Shown here in pieces: positions 26,732-34,309 of a stretch of DNA of 64,000 nt. The position numbers and the translations under genes are program-made. Each line of letters starts with the position of its first letter. Positions within the stretch are counted from its first letter, which is position 1. Below the pieces are notes generated by a model. The model was given only the letters and a program-made list of their open reading frames with translations, did no database searches and had not been told where the DNA came from. This DNA is from Streptosporangium sp. NBC_01495 (GTDB lineage Bacteria > Actinomycetota > Actinomycetes > Streptosporangiales > Streptosporangiaceae). The stretch spans positions 7,254,001 to 7,318,000 of the forward strand of contig NZ_CP109430.1 of assembly GCF_036250735.1 (NCBI RefSeq), given 5' to 3'.

Positions 26732-26815
26732 CCTCCCGAACGGTTCCGGACCGGCCTGCCCGCGCACCGCCCCCGCCGAGAAGTTCTTTCAGCCTCCCGA
26801 ACGGTCCCGGACCGG
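26695..26815. repeat. Tandem duplication of ~60 bp at the 3' end of the ATPase gene
   Basis: CCTGCCCGCGCACCGCCCCC begins each unit (26695 and 26755), and each ends CCGGACCGG. The units differ by a handful of bases plus one inserted base in the second. The first unit contains the stop codon of the ATPase; the second lies outside the gene. Confidence 0.9.
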
Positions 26816-26884
26816 CGTCCGGTCCGACCTGTTCGTACACCACTCCCGGACATGACCTCCGCACCCCCGGGCCGTCGGCTCCGG

Positions 26885-27946
26885 TCACTCCGGCGCCGGA
26901 TCCGGCTGCCAGGGCCCGCCGTGGTCGAGCAGGCGTTCCAGCCTCTCCGCGTACGGCCGCCAGTCCAGCCCCTTGCTCTCCGCCCAGGTGTCGTCGTGGC
27001 AGGTTCGCAGGTGGCGCGGATCGGCGTCGCCGATCACGGTCGCCACGGCACCTCGGACGCCCCGGGCGCGCATGCGCGTGACCATCTCCAGCGCGCCCCA
27101 CAGGTTCGTGCCGGTGGCGGCGCCGACCGGCGGTCCGATGTCCCGGCGGACGCGGCGGGCGGCGGCCACACTCGCGGCGTCGGGTACGGGGACGACCAGG
27201 TCGACGAGGTCGGGGACGAACCCCGGCTCCAGGCGCGGCCGGCCGATCCCCTCGATCCTGGAGGGCATGCCCGTGGCGTAGTCGGCGGCGCCGCTCGCCC
27301 AGCCGGGGAAGTAGGCGGAGTTCTCCGGATCGACCACGGCCAGCCGTCCGGGCAGGTCATGGGCGCGCAGGTGGCGGCCGACGGCCGCGGACGTGGCACC
27401 GGTGCCCGCGCCGACCACGACCCAGCGCGGGCACTCCTCCAGCTGCCCGAACAGTTCCTCGGCCAGGCTTCCCCCGCGCCAGTCGACGGTCGCCGCCGAG
27501 GTGTAGTGGTCCAGGTAGTGGCCGCCCACCCGCTCGGCCAGCTTCGCCGCCTCCGCGTAGATCGCCAGGGGCGGGTCGACGTGCAGGCACCTCCCGCCCA
27601 GCCGTTCGACGCCCTCCCCGGACGACCTCTTCGGCATGACGGCGATGTACGGCAGGCCGAGCAGCCGGGCGAAGTACGCCTGCGCGACGGCCATCGCACC
27701 CCCGCTCGCGTCCACCACGGTGGTGCCCTCCACGATCAGGCCTGCGGTGATCGCCCGGACGAAGAGCGCCCGCGCCAGCCGGTGCTTGAGGTTGCCCGTC
27801 GGCTGCGCGGACTCGTCCTTCAGCCACAGCCGCACCTCCCACCCGGCGGGCAGCGGGAACCGGCGCAGCGGCGTGGGAGGGATCCGCTCCCTCTCGCCGT
27901 CCAGCTTCGCGATCGCCTCCACCGCCCACGCACCACCGCCGCTCAT
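26885..27946 (-). CDS. PLP-dependent cysteine-synthase-like enzyme
   Basis: The protein has 353 residues. The PLP lysine motif is PTGNLKHRLARAL, with the phosphate-binding glycine loop VVVGAGTGATSAAVGRHL. The serine/threonine-like substrate segment VVDASGGAMAVAQAYFARLLG and the C-terminal RGVRGAVATVIGDADPRHL also match. It belongs to the fold-type II PLP family near cysteine synthase/cystathionine beta-synthase. It is a single gene with no sulfur-pathway neighbours, so the substrate is open. Confidence 0.85.
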   Translation of the reverse strand: MSGGGAWAVEAIAKLDGERERIPPTPLRRFPLPAGWEVRLWLKDESAQPTGNLKHRLARALFVRAITAGLIVEGTTVVDASGGAMAVAQAYFARLLGLPYIAVMPKRSSGEGVERLGGRCLHVDPPLAIYAEAAKLAERVGGHYLDHYTSAATVDWRGGSLAEELFGQLEECPRWVVVGAGTGATSAAVGRHLRAHDLPGRLAVVDPENSAYFPGWASGAADYATGMPSRIEGIGRPRLEPGFVPDLVDLVVPVPDAASVAAARRVRRDIGPPVGAATGTNLWGALEMVTRMRARGVRGAVATVIGDADPRHLRTCHDDTWAESKGLDWRPYAERLERLLDHGGPWQPDPAPE

Positions 27947-27955
27947 GACGGCAAT

Positions 27956-28076
27956 CTAGTGCGATTCACCGAGCTGGCGGCGGCCGATGACGCCCGCCTT
28001 GCCGGCCACGTAGGCGGCGAGGTTGGCGGTGCCCCGCATCCCGGCGATGGACGCCATGTTGACGATCGCGCCACCA
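27956..28076 (-). pseudogene. Short-chain dehydrogenase remnant
   Basis: Read on the minus strand, the sequence encodes AIVNMASIAGMRGTANLAAY followed by VAGKAGVIG, i.e. the catalytic Ser-Tyr-Lys block of an SDR enzyme. It then ends QLGESH and a TAG at 27956..27958. The N-terminal Rossmann half and C-terminus are missing. The fragment lies between two intact genes. Confidence 0.75.
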
Positions 28077-28156
28077 CCTGAGCCAACATGTCAGAGCATG
28101 GGAAAGCGGGGAAGGACCCGGACGAGAAGACGTACCACCGAGGAAGGCCATGGCTC

Positions 28157-28675
28157 ATGAGGATCACGCTGGTCCAGGGGGACATCACCACGCAGGATGT
28201 CGACGCCGTCGTCAACGCCGCCAACTCCTCGCTCATGGGTGGCGGCGGAGTCGACGGGGCCATCCACCGGCGCGGCGGCCCCGCCATCCTCGCCGAATGC
28301 CGCGACCTGCGCGCCTCCCACTACGGCAGGGGGCTCCCCACCGGCCAGGCCGTGGCCACCACCGCGGGAGACCTCCCGGCCCGCTGGGTCATCCACACCG
28401 TCGGCCCCGTCCACTCCCCCACCGAGGACCGCACGCACCTCCTGGCCTCCTGCTATCGCGAATCCCTCCGCGTGGCCGACGAACTCGGCGCCACCAGCGT
28501 CGCCTTCCCCGCCGTGTCGGCCGGGATCTACGGCTGGCCGATGGACGACGCCGCCCGCACCGCCGTCGACACCGTACGGGCCACCCCGACGCAGGTGACG
28601 GATCTGCGGTTCGTCCTGTTCACCCCGGACGCCCACGCCGCCTTCGAAAAGGCCCTCGACACCGCGGGGTCGTGA
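28157..28675 (+). CDS. Macro-domain O-acetyl-ADP-ribose deacetylase
   Basis: The protein has 172 residues, the size of a single macro domain. Key segments are MRITLVQGDITTQDVDAVVNAANSS, GGGGVDGAIHRRGG and FPAVSAGIYGWPMDDAA, which bind and hydrolyse ADP-ribose derivatives. The start ATG 28157 has AGGAAGG 10 nt upstream and gives the canonical opening; the frame extends to 28088. It stands alone; no DarT-like partner is adjacent. Confidence 0.9.
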   Translation: MRITLVQGDITTQDVDAVVNAANSSLMGGGGVDGAIHRRGGPAILAECRDLRASHYGRGLPTGQAVATTAGDLPARWVIHTVGPVHSPTEDRTHLLASCYRESLRVADELGATSVAFPAVSAGIYGWPMDDAARTAVDTVRATPTQVTDLRFVLFTPDAHAAFEKALDTAGS

Positions 28676-28812
28676 GCCGGTCCCGGCCGAACGGGCCCGG
28701 GGCCACCCACGGCCCACCCGGGAGACTCCCGGACACCGCCACCGCCTTCCCGTGCCCGCCGGTTCGCCGGTCCGCCGCGCACAGGCGGACGGCGCGGTGG
28801 ACGGCGCGGTCG

Positions 28813-29571
28813 TCAGGCGGGCTCGTCGCCGAACGCTCTTTCCAGGCCCAGATCTCCATCCGGGTAGCGCGTCACGGGACGGCGTCCCGGCAGGGACCAT
28901 CGGCCGGTCCCGCGGCGTGCCCGCGGCGCGAGGGTGAAGGACCCGGTGAACCAGGCGGCGAGCAGCGTGCGGTCGATCAGCGTCAGGTCGGTGCCCGCCG
29001 CGCACTCCCTGGCCGGAGCCGTGAACGTCGCCGAGGTGACGAGCACGCCGCGGTGACCGGGATAGGCGTGGAGCGCGCCGAGGAGGTCGCGGATCTGGGG
29101 TGAGCCCACCGAGGTGCCCCAGCGCTTGCACTGGATGACGAGGCGGTCGCCGCCGGGCCCGGTCGCGACGACGTCGACGCCGCCGTCACCGCTGCCGCCG
29201 ATCCTGCGCACCCCGCGGAAACCCTCTCGCCGCAGCAGGGCCTCGACGAGGGCCTCGAACCGGTCACCGCTCATGCGGTCGACGCGTTCGAGACGCGCGT
29301 TGTCCTCCAGCCACTCCCGCTCCCGGGCCTCGATCACCTGATGACGGAGCAGGAGCGCCCCGGCCAGAGCTGCGATCAGCACGATCGTGCCGCCGATCAC
29401 CAGCTGCCAGTTGGCGACGACGACGTCGACGAGCCATATGGCGACCACGACGATGGCCCCGGCCGCGACCACCCACAGGAACCAGTCGCCGTCTCCTTTG
29501 CGCCGGCGCGGTCTTCGCCCGCCGGACGCCCGCCGTCGCACCGTCTTGGCGGGTGTCCGTCGCCGTGCCAT
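28813..29571 (-). CDS. Membrane-anchored Mrr-type restriction endonuclease
   Basis: The protein has 252 residues from ATG 29571, which has GGAGGTG upstream; a frame to 29853 is unsupported. A basic N-terminus is followed by two membrane helices (~30-52 and ~56-77). The Mrr catalytic domain (~98-225) shows F105-E-x-LVEALLRREGF, GDGGVD133VV and Q147-C-K149, the PD-(D/E)xK-like core. Proteins of this build are common in actinomycetes. A role in cutting modified or foreign DNA is inferred. Confidence 0.85.
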   Translation of the reverse strand: MARRRTPAKTVRRRASGGRRPRRRKGDGDWFLWVVAAGAIVVVAIWLVDVVVANWQLVIGGTIVLIAALAGALLLRHQVIEAREREWLEDNARLERVDRMSGDRFEALVEALLRREGFRGVRRIGGSGDGGVDVVATGPGGDRLVIQCKRWGTSVGSPQIRDLLGALHAYPGHRGVLVTSATFTAPARECAAGTDLTLIDRTLLAAWFTGSFTLAPRARRGTGRWSLPGRRPVTRYPDGDLGLERAFGDEPA

Positions 29572-29942
29572 CGCGCACCTCCGGGGGACGAGGTTGGAAC
29601 GTTGCCGCTGACCCTGTCGACTCTGACAACGGGTACCGACAATTTCCAGGGCGACGTGCTTCGGGACGACCGGCGAACGCGGATTCGTACCGGCCGTATC
29701 GGACGCACCCCGCCCGCACTCCCGAACCTCACCCCGGCATGACCACTCCCGAACCGTGCGAACCCCGAACCGGCGCGGCCTCACCGACCGGAAAACCCAG
29801 CCGGGCCAGCCGGCTGAGAGTGACACCGGCCCCCGGCCCGGAACCGCGCGCACTCCTCGGCCGGGTCGAAGGGACAGGTGCCCGAACGGCCGGGCTGTCG
29901 CCGATCACGATCGTGACACCTCTTCCCCCGCGTGCCGGAATC

Positions 29943-30758
29943 TCACGCGTGCGGGGAAGGAGCGGCCGAATCCTCGCGGAGCGCCTCGTCGACGCCTCCG
30001 GTGCCGGAGGCGTCGACGAGGCGCTCCGCGATGTCGGTGACGAGTGCCGCCTCCGCGTCCACCGGATAGAAGTGGCCCCAGGGAAAGGTCCGCAGCTCGA
30101 AACCGGAGGCCGCGACGCGGCTCCAGGCACGCATCTCCCCGTGGCTCACGCGCGGGTCGTCCGTCCCCAGGTAGCCGGTGATCGGAGCGGTGACCGCCGG
30201 AGTGAACGCGGGCCGGTAGGCGTGCAGGAGGTCGTGGTCGGCTCGCAGCGCGATCATCGCCAGGTCCATCAGCTCCGGGAAGCGCAGGAGCATCGGATCC
30301 GCGGCGGCGGCCTGCTCGGCGAGCTGACGATCACCGATGGGGATCCTCCTCGCGTCGTCCGCGCACAGGTGCGGCGCCGCGTGCGCCGACACCAGCAGCG
30401 CCGCCGGGGAGATCCGGTATCGTCCGGCGAGCCTGATCGCGACCTCGTACGCGACCACGGCACCCATGCCGTGCCCGAACAGGGCGAGCGGCCGGTCCGC
30501 CAGGGTGACCAGTGCCTGGCAGACGTGGTCGACGAGGGGTTCCATGCGGTCGATCGGCCGCTCGTTGACGCGGTTCTGCCTGCCGGGATAACACACGGCG
30601 GAGAGCTCGACGTCGGCGGGCAGCCGGTCCTGCCATCCCCGGTAGAACGTCGGGGCACCCCCGGCGTGGGGGAAGCAGACGAGGCGCAGGCGAGGCTCGG
30701 CGAGCGTGCGCTGCCTGCGCAGCCACATGCGAGAGTCCGCCGGGACCGTCTCGGTCAT
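29943..30758 (-). CDS. Type II thioesterase-like protein lacking the catalytic serine
   Basis: The protein has 271 residues. Family features are LRLVCFPHAGGAPTFYRGW, YPGRQNRVNERP and a late GHF with catalytic His 229. The nucleophile elbow reads LFGHGMGA (95-99): position 97 is glycine (GGC) where active members have serine. The gene is coupled by ATGA overlap to the TPGPG-repeat gene upstream. Its last ~20 codons lie in a perfect inverted repeat. It may be inactive or have a non-hydrolytic role in the operon product. Confidence 0.85.
   Translation of the reverse strand: MTETVPADSRMWLRRQRTLAEPRLRLVCFPHAGGAPTFYRGWQDRLPADVELSAVCYPGRQNRVNERPIDRMEPLVDHVCQALVTLADRPLALFGHGMGAVVAYEVAIRLAGRYRISPAALLVSAHAAPHLCADDARRIPIGDRQLAEQAAAADPMLLRFPELMDLAMIALRADHDLLHAYRPAFTPAVTAPITGYLGTDDPRVSHGEMRAWSRVAASGFELRTFPWGHFYPVDAEAALVTDIAERLVDASGTGGVDEALREDSAAPSPHA
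29975..30030. repeat. Perfect 26-bp inverted repeat inside the thioesterase 3' end
   Basis: Arms 29975-30000 and 30005-30030 are exact reverse complements with a 4-nt loop. The structure covers codons ~243-262 of the thioesterase. It is very stable and lacks a T tract, so it looks more like an inverted duplication than a standard terminator, though it could attenuate transcription. Confidence 0.95.
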
Positions 30759-31315
30759 GGGAGGTCGTTCCTTTCGAGGACCGCGTACGGGCCGGCCGTC
30801 TCACCCTCCACCGTCTTCGGGAGCCGCTCACGGTCCTCCCCGAACCGGGGGTCGATCGTGATCCGGTCCGCGACCGCGATGCCGGCCCCCGAGACGTCGG
30901 CCTCCGGAGCCCCGGAACCGGGACCGGGAGTGCCGGGACCGGGAGTGCCGGGACCAGGGGTGCCGGGACCAGGAGTGCCGGGACCAGGAGTGCCGGGACC
31001 GGGAGTGCCTGGACCAGGAGTGCCGGGACCGGGAGTGCCGGGGCCGGGAGTGCCGGGGCCGGGAGTGCCTGGACTGGGGCCCCCGGGACCTGGGCGACCG
31101 GGGATTCCCGGACCGGGGACGGCCGGGTCGGGAAGGCCGGGACCGGGAGTGCCCGGACCCGGGAAGCCACGTCTCGCCATGCCGGCGACCGAGGTGCCGT
31201 GGTTTCGGGTGCCGCCGCCCCGGTCGACGCCGTGAGTGCCATCCGTACCGTCGATGCCGTCGATGCCGCCACCCCCGCCGGTACCGTCGGTGCCGGCCGC
31301 GTGCGTCGCGCTCAA
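30755..31315 (-). CDS. TPGPG (elastin-like) repeat protein of unknown function
   Basis: About 186 residues. The N-terminus is glycine-rich (GTDGTGGGGGIDGIDGTDGT). Residues ~45-70 are degenerate PG-rich units. A block of ten TPGPG pentads follows, encoded by 15-bp repeats. The C-terminal ~50 residues are non-repetitive (AGIAVADRITIDPRFGEDRE, GPYAVLERNDLP). It is not collagen, which needs glycine every third residue; TPGPG resembles elastin VPGxG. TTG 31315 has GGAAAGGA upstream; GTG 31339 has no ribosome site. ATGA overlap with the thioesterase supports a real gene. Confidence 0.65.
   Translation of the reverse strand: MSATHAAGTDGTGGGGGIDGIDGTDGTHGVDRGGGTRNHGTSVAGMARRGFPGPGTPGPGLPDPAVPGPGIPGRPGPGGPSPGTPGPGTPGPGTPGPGTPGPGTPGPGTPGPGTPGPGTPGPGTPGPGTPGPGSGAPEADVSGAGIAVADRITIDPRFGEDRERLPKTVEGETAGPYAVLERNDLP
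30929..31078. repeat. Ten 15-bp tandem repeats in the TPGPG gene
   Basis: Units of the type AGTGCCGGGACCGGG recur ten times without gaps, differing at one to three bases. Each keeps the TPGPG peptide on the minus strand. On the plus strand one frame would read VPGPG. Confidence 0.95.
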
Positions 31316-31381
31316 CTCTGTCGTCCTTTCCGGCGGCACGGCCGCGCCGCCAACCGGTTCGAACCCCGCGGGTGCTTCCCC

Positions 31382-32266
31382 TCAGCGGTTGTAAAGGACC
31401 GCTCGGCGGCTGCGGAACTGCTCGGTGAGCACCGCCACGTGCTCGCGCCGGTAGCCCTGGTCCATCGCCCTCAGCACGCGCTCGCGCATCACACCGAGGT
31501 AGGAGTGGTCGATCCCCGCCCGCTCCGCGATGCCCGCCAGGTTGTTGAGGACGTTCAGGTGTGAGGTCAGCGGAGCCTGCTCGAAGGTGTAGTCGCGGCG
31601 CGCGATGAGGCCGAGGCCGACACCGATCGTGTTCTGGAAACCGGGGTCGTAGAGCGGCACGGACTCCGCGAAGTCGTTGAGGGGGACGCCCATGCTCTCC
31701 GCGATGGCCGAGCACTCGAGGAAGCCGTTGACGAACGCGTAGTAGAAGGCGCTGGAGACGACGTGGTAGGCCTTGGCGTAGGCGGGGTCGGGGCCCAGGC
31801 GCACCTGCTTGCCGGACAGCGCCTCGGTGACGCCCGCCAGCTCCTTGAAGTCCTCGGCCGCCCCGCCGTAGACGGTGAAGCAGTCTTCGGTGCCGATGGC
31901 GTCCGGGTAGTTGAGGATCGCGGCCTCCAGGTATCTGCCTCCGGCGGCCTCCACCCGCTCCCGCAGGGGGGCGACATCGTCGGGGATGCCGCTGGCGCTC
32001 TGGACGACGAGCCTGCCGGAGAGGTCGGCCGCGGCCTCGTCGAGGACCGCGTGGGTGATCTCGTAGTCGAGAAGGCACAGCAGCACGATCGGGGAGGCCT
32101 CGATCGCCTCGGCCGCCGTCGCTCGGAGGTGGACGTCCCTTCCCTCGAGCCTCGCCGGGCGTTCGGGCGTACGGTTCCAGACCGAGACCTCCAGGCCGGA
32201 GTCGGCGCAGGCCCGTACGATCGCGGAACCGATCACGCCGGTCCCGATGACCGTCACATCCGTCAT
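31382..32266 (-). CDS. Imine-reductase-like NAD(P)-binding oxidoreductase
   Basis: The protein has 294 residues. An N-terminal Rossmann fold (VTVIGTGVIGSAIVRAC, VSVWNRTPERPARLEG) is followed by the beta-hydroxyacid-dehydrogenase-type helical domain. That domain carries RYLEAAILNYPDAIGTEDCFTVYGG and VVSSAFYYAFVNGFLECSAIAE. The pattern fits imine reductases and related 6-phosphogluconate-dehydrogenase-like enzymes. It starts 1 nt after the methyltransferase stop. In this operon it may reduce a C=N or C=O bond of a small metabolite; the substrate is unknown. Confidence 0.85.
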   Translation of the reverse strand: MTDVTVIGTGVIGSAIVRACADSGLEVSVWNRTPERPARLEGRDVHLRATAAEAIEASPIVLLCLLDYEITHAVLDEAAADLSGRLVVQSASGIPDDVAPLRERVEAAGGRYLEAAILNYPDAIGTEDCFTVYGGAAEDFKELAGVTEALSGKQVRLGPDPAYAKAYHVVSSAFYYAFVNGFLECSAIAESMGVPLNDFAESVPLYDPGFQNTIGVGLGLIARRDYTFEQAPLTSHLNVLNNLAGIAERAGIDHSYLGVMRERVLRAMDQGYRREHVAVLTEQFRSRRAVLYNR

Positions 32267-32267
32267 G

Positions 32268-33200
32268 TCACTGCTCCATCCTGGTGAAGGTCATGACGAC
32301 CCCGCCGACCTCGGCGGCGTCCGCCCACGCGGCGAAGGTGTCGAGCAGCCGCGCGGTGCCGGACGCCCCGTACCCGGCCTCCGGCCGTGCCCCGCGCTCC
32401 CCCGGCCCGCGCGTGAGCCGGGAGAAGGAGTCGCGCACGCTCTCGGTGATGTCGACGAGCTCCGTGGCGGCCATTCCGGCCCGCCGCGCCGCCGACAGGT
32501 GGTCTTCCGGCACGTCGAACGACCCGGCGTTCAACCCGGCGTTCGACACGGCGTTCGACACGGCGTTCGACACGGCGAGGTAGGGGCCGATGCGCTCGCG
32601 GATCTCCTCGGTCATCGGAACCAGCGGGTAGGGGGTCTCGACCACCAGGCGACCCCCCGGTCGCAGAACCCTGGCGATGCTCCGGTAGAGGGCCGCGACG
32701 TCGAGGTACGGGGTGACCTCGAAGGCCAGCACCGCGTCGAACGAGGCGTCGGCGAACGGCAGGTCCAGCGCGTCGACGCGCCGAAACCGCACCATCTCGG
32801 CCATGCCCTGCGCCGCGGCGTGCTCGGCTCCGTCGCGCAGTGCCTCCTCGTCGATGTCGATCGCCATGACCCGCGCGCCCAGGGTCCGGGCCAGGCGCAC
32901 CGCCGGGCGACCGTTGCCGCAGCCGACGTCCAGCACCCGGGAGCCCCGGCCCACGCCCAGCCTGGCCACCACGAAGTCGGTCATCCGCTCCATGGCCTCC
33001 AGGATCGACGCGTCGTCGTGGGACCCCGCCCGGCGGCCGTGGTGCGGCTCGGGCCCCGCGGTCTCACCCATCAGCGCCGCGAGCTCGTTGTAGGTCGACT
33101 CGATCCCCGAGGAGGGAGAGGGGCCGGTCCTGACGTTTCCCACGTCCGTCCGGAGTCCGGAGTCGTCACCATCCAGAACAGAAATGAGAGACCTCCTCAA
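32268..33200 (-). CDS. SAM-dependent methyltransferase, start codon unclear
   Basis: About 300 residues. The SAM motif is SRVLDVGCGNGRPAVRLA, with acidic MAIDID and the post-motif LRPGGRLVVETPYPL. N-terminal ESTYNELAALMGE and C-terminal FTRMEQ match small-molecule methyltransferases of the rifamycin/geranyl-diphosphate type. The given end is a TTG, but AGGAGG lies just inside it, so translation more likely begins at ATT 33185, CTG 33176 or GTG 33143. A VSNA repeat (12-bp units, 32526..32577) expands the loop after IGPYLA. First gene of the minus-strand operon. Confidence 0.82.
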   Translation of the reverse strand: MRRSLISVLDGDDSGLRTDVGNVRTGPSPSSGIESTYNELAALMGETAGPEPHHGRRAGSHDDASILEAMERMTDFVVARLGVGRGSRVLDVGCGNGRPAVRLARTLGARVMAIDIDEEALRDGAEHAAAQGMAEMVRFRRVDALDLPFADASFDAVLAFEVTPYLDVAALYRSIARVLRPGGRLVVETPYPLVPMTEEIRERIGPYLAVSNAVSNAVSNAGLNAGSFDVPEDHLSAARRAGMAATELVDITESVRDSFSRLTRGPGERGARPEAGYGASGTARLLDTFAAWADAAEVGGVVMTFTRMEQ

Positions 33201-33637
33201 CCAGAGAAACGCGAATTACGCCGATAAGCGTAAATCGTCGGTCGAACTAATCCGCCGGCCGAGCAAAACACTAGCAGCGGGCGCCGACACAGTCGATGAC
33301 CCCGAATATTGGTTTCTCACCAGACAAGGTCAACATTTCCACGGATATCAGTGTTGACGCCCACTCTTTCACCATAAAGCCATTCCCGAGCAAAGGACAC
33401 CAAAAATCAATACCCCTTTCCCGCTTTCGGGTTTTCCGGCTCACGGGCATTCCGGCCACGAAACCGGCCGTCCCGCGAATGCGGAATCAACGACTATTGG
33501 CACCACTACTCGCAAAATGAGCATTTTTGCTGGTAAGTCGGTCAGGCCGATGGGTGTCAACGGCGGCGGAGTCCAGCGCGACAGCCGAGTCCGGACCAGA
33601 GCACAACCGGCGAACCAGGTCCTTCACCGGAGAGACC
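33201..33637. other. Gene-free, less GC-rich intergenic region
   Basis: This ~440 bp stretch, for example around 33250-33440, is clearly poorer in GC than its neighbours and contains only short, unconvincing frames. It must hold the promoter of the 29943-33200 operon and possibly one for the plus-strand genes downstream. I found no clear hairpin or protein-coding pattern. Confidence 0.5.
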
Positions 33638-33919
33638 GTGGAGAACTCCCAGATTCCACCCCGTCACGGTCCGGTACGCGCCCCATCCGGCCGGGCCACC
33701 CGGCTCGACAGGACGACCGGCAGGCCGGTGAGCTCCCCTCCCGCGCGGTCCCCGACCGGAGGCGACGACCTCCCGCGGACCCCGGACAGCGGTGCGCGGA
33801 GCGTCAACATGACGTCAGCGCTCCCGCCATCCCCGTCTGATTCCCGTAGAGATCGCACCGAAAAGCACCAACGAGGAGATAACGTCACTTTCGTACGAGT
33901 TCTCATCAGGAGGAAGTAA
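33638..33919 (+). CDS. Possible small basic protein upstream of the SAV_915 gene
   Basis: A 93-residue frame starts at GTG 33638, with GGAGAG upstream. It ends at a TAA that overlaps the next start as TAATG. It is rich in R, P, S and T (SQIPPRHGPVRAPSGRATRL) and ends in a basic DNVTFVRVLIRRK tail. The overlap and ribosome site favour translation, but composition is non-descript and no family is recognised. Confidence 0.35.
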   Translation: MENSQIPPRHGPVRAPSGRATRLDRTTGRPVSSPPARSPTGGDDLPRTPDSGARSVNMTSALPPSPSDSRRDRTEKHQRGDNVTFVRVLIRRK

Positions 33920-34182
33920 TGTCGGAAGTCCCGTTATACGTGCCGGTCCGTGAAGGCGCCTTCAGCACGTCGCTGCGCCTGTTCAGGACCGATTCGGGCA
34001 GGAGGACGGCAGCCGCCTTCTCGTCGCCGATGCGCCTGACCAGGGTGCTCGGTGCCGGCCAGCGCTGGATCCGGCTCACCGAGCCCGCGCTCCGGCGCAT
34101 GATCGAAGATCTGGACGTCACCGGCATCGTGATCGACCCCGCCGGGACGACGGCTCACCACAAGTCCCCCCAGGCCGCGTGA
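33919..34182 (+). CDS. SAV_915 family protein
   Basis: The 87-residue protein starts at ATG 33919, preceded by AGGAGGAAG. Its core is family-typical: EVPLYVPVREGAFSTSLRLF, RTAAAFSSPMRLTRVLGAGQ, RWIRLTEPALRRMIEDL and GIVIDPAG. The family is widespread in actinomycetes, of unknown role, and often found next to specialised-metabolism or regulatory genes. It precedes jetA by ~130 bp but is not clearly part of that operon. Confidence 0.75.
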   Translation: MSEVPLYVPVREGAFSTSLRLFRTDSGRRTAAAFSSPMRLTRVLGAGQRWIRLTEPALRRMIEDLDVTGIVIDPAGTTAHHKSPQAA

Positions 34183-34309
34183 TGCGCGTTCTCACGCAGG
34201 ACCTGGAACGCTGGACGGCCTCCGCGACGGGAAGCGTACGGGAACATCGGCAGGCCAGATCTGTCGGCGCGTTCGCCGGCCGACCGACAAAAAGTCACCG
34301 AGATCGATC

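Noticed and set aside
30929..31078. Collagen-like protein
   Set aside because: Collagen requires glycine at every third residue; this tract has a five-residue period (TPGPG).
29553..31235. 560-residue plus-strand frame with VPGPG repeats
   Set aside because: It is the reverse-strand shadow of the thioesterase and TPGPG genes, without a ribosome site or coupling to neighbours. The minus-strand genes have motifs and an ATGA overlap.
33271..33520. Short frames in the AT-richer gap before the SAV_915 gene
   Set aside because: Both strands have a frame of 60-75 codons, but neither has a ribosome site or family features, so the region is treated as intergenic.
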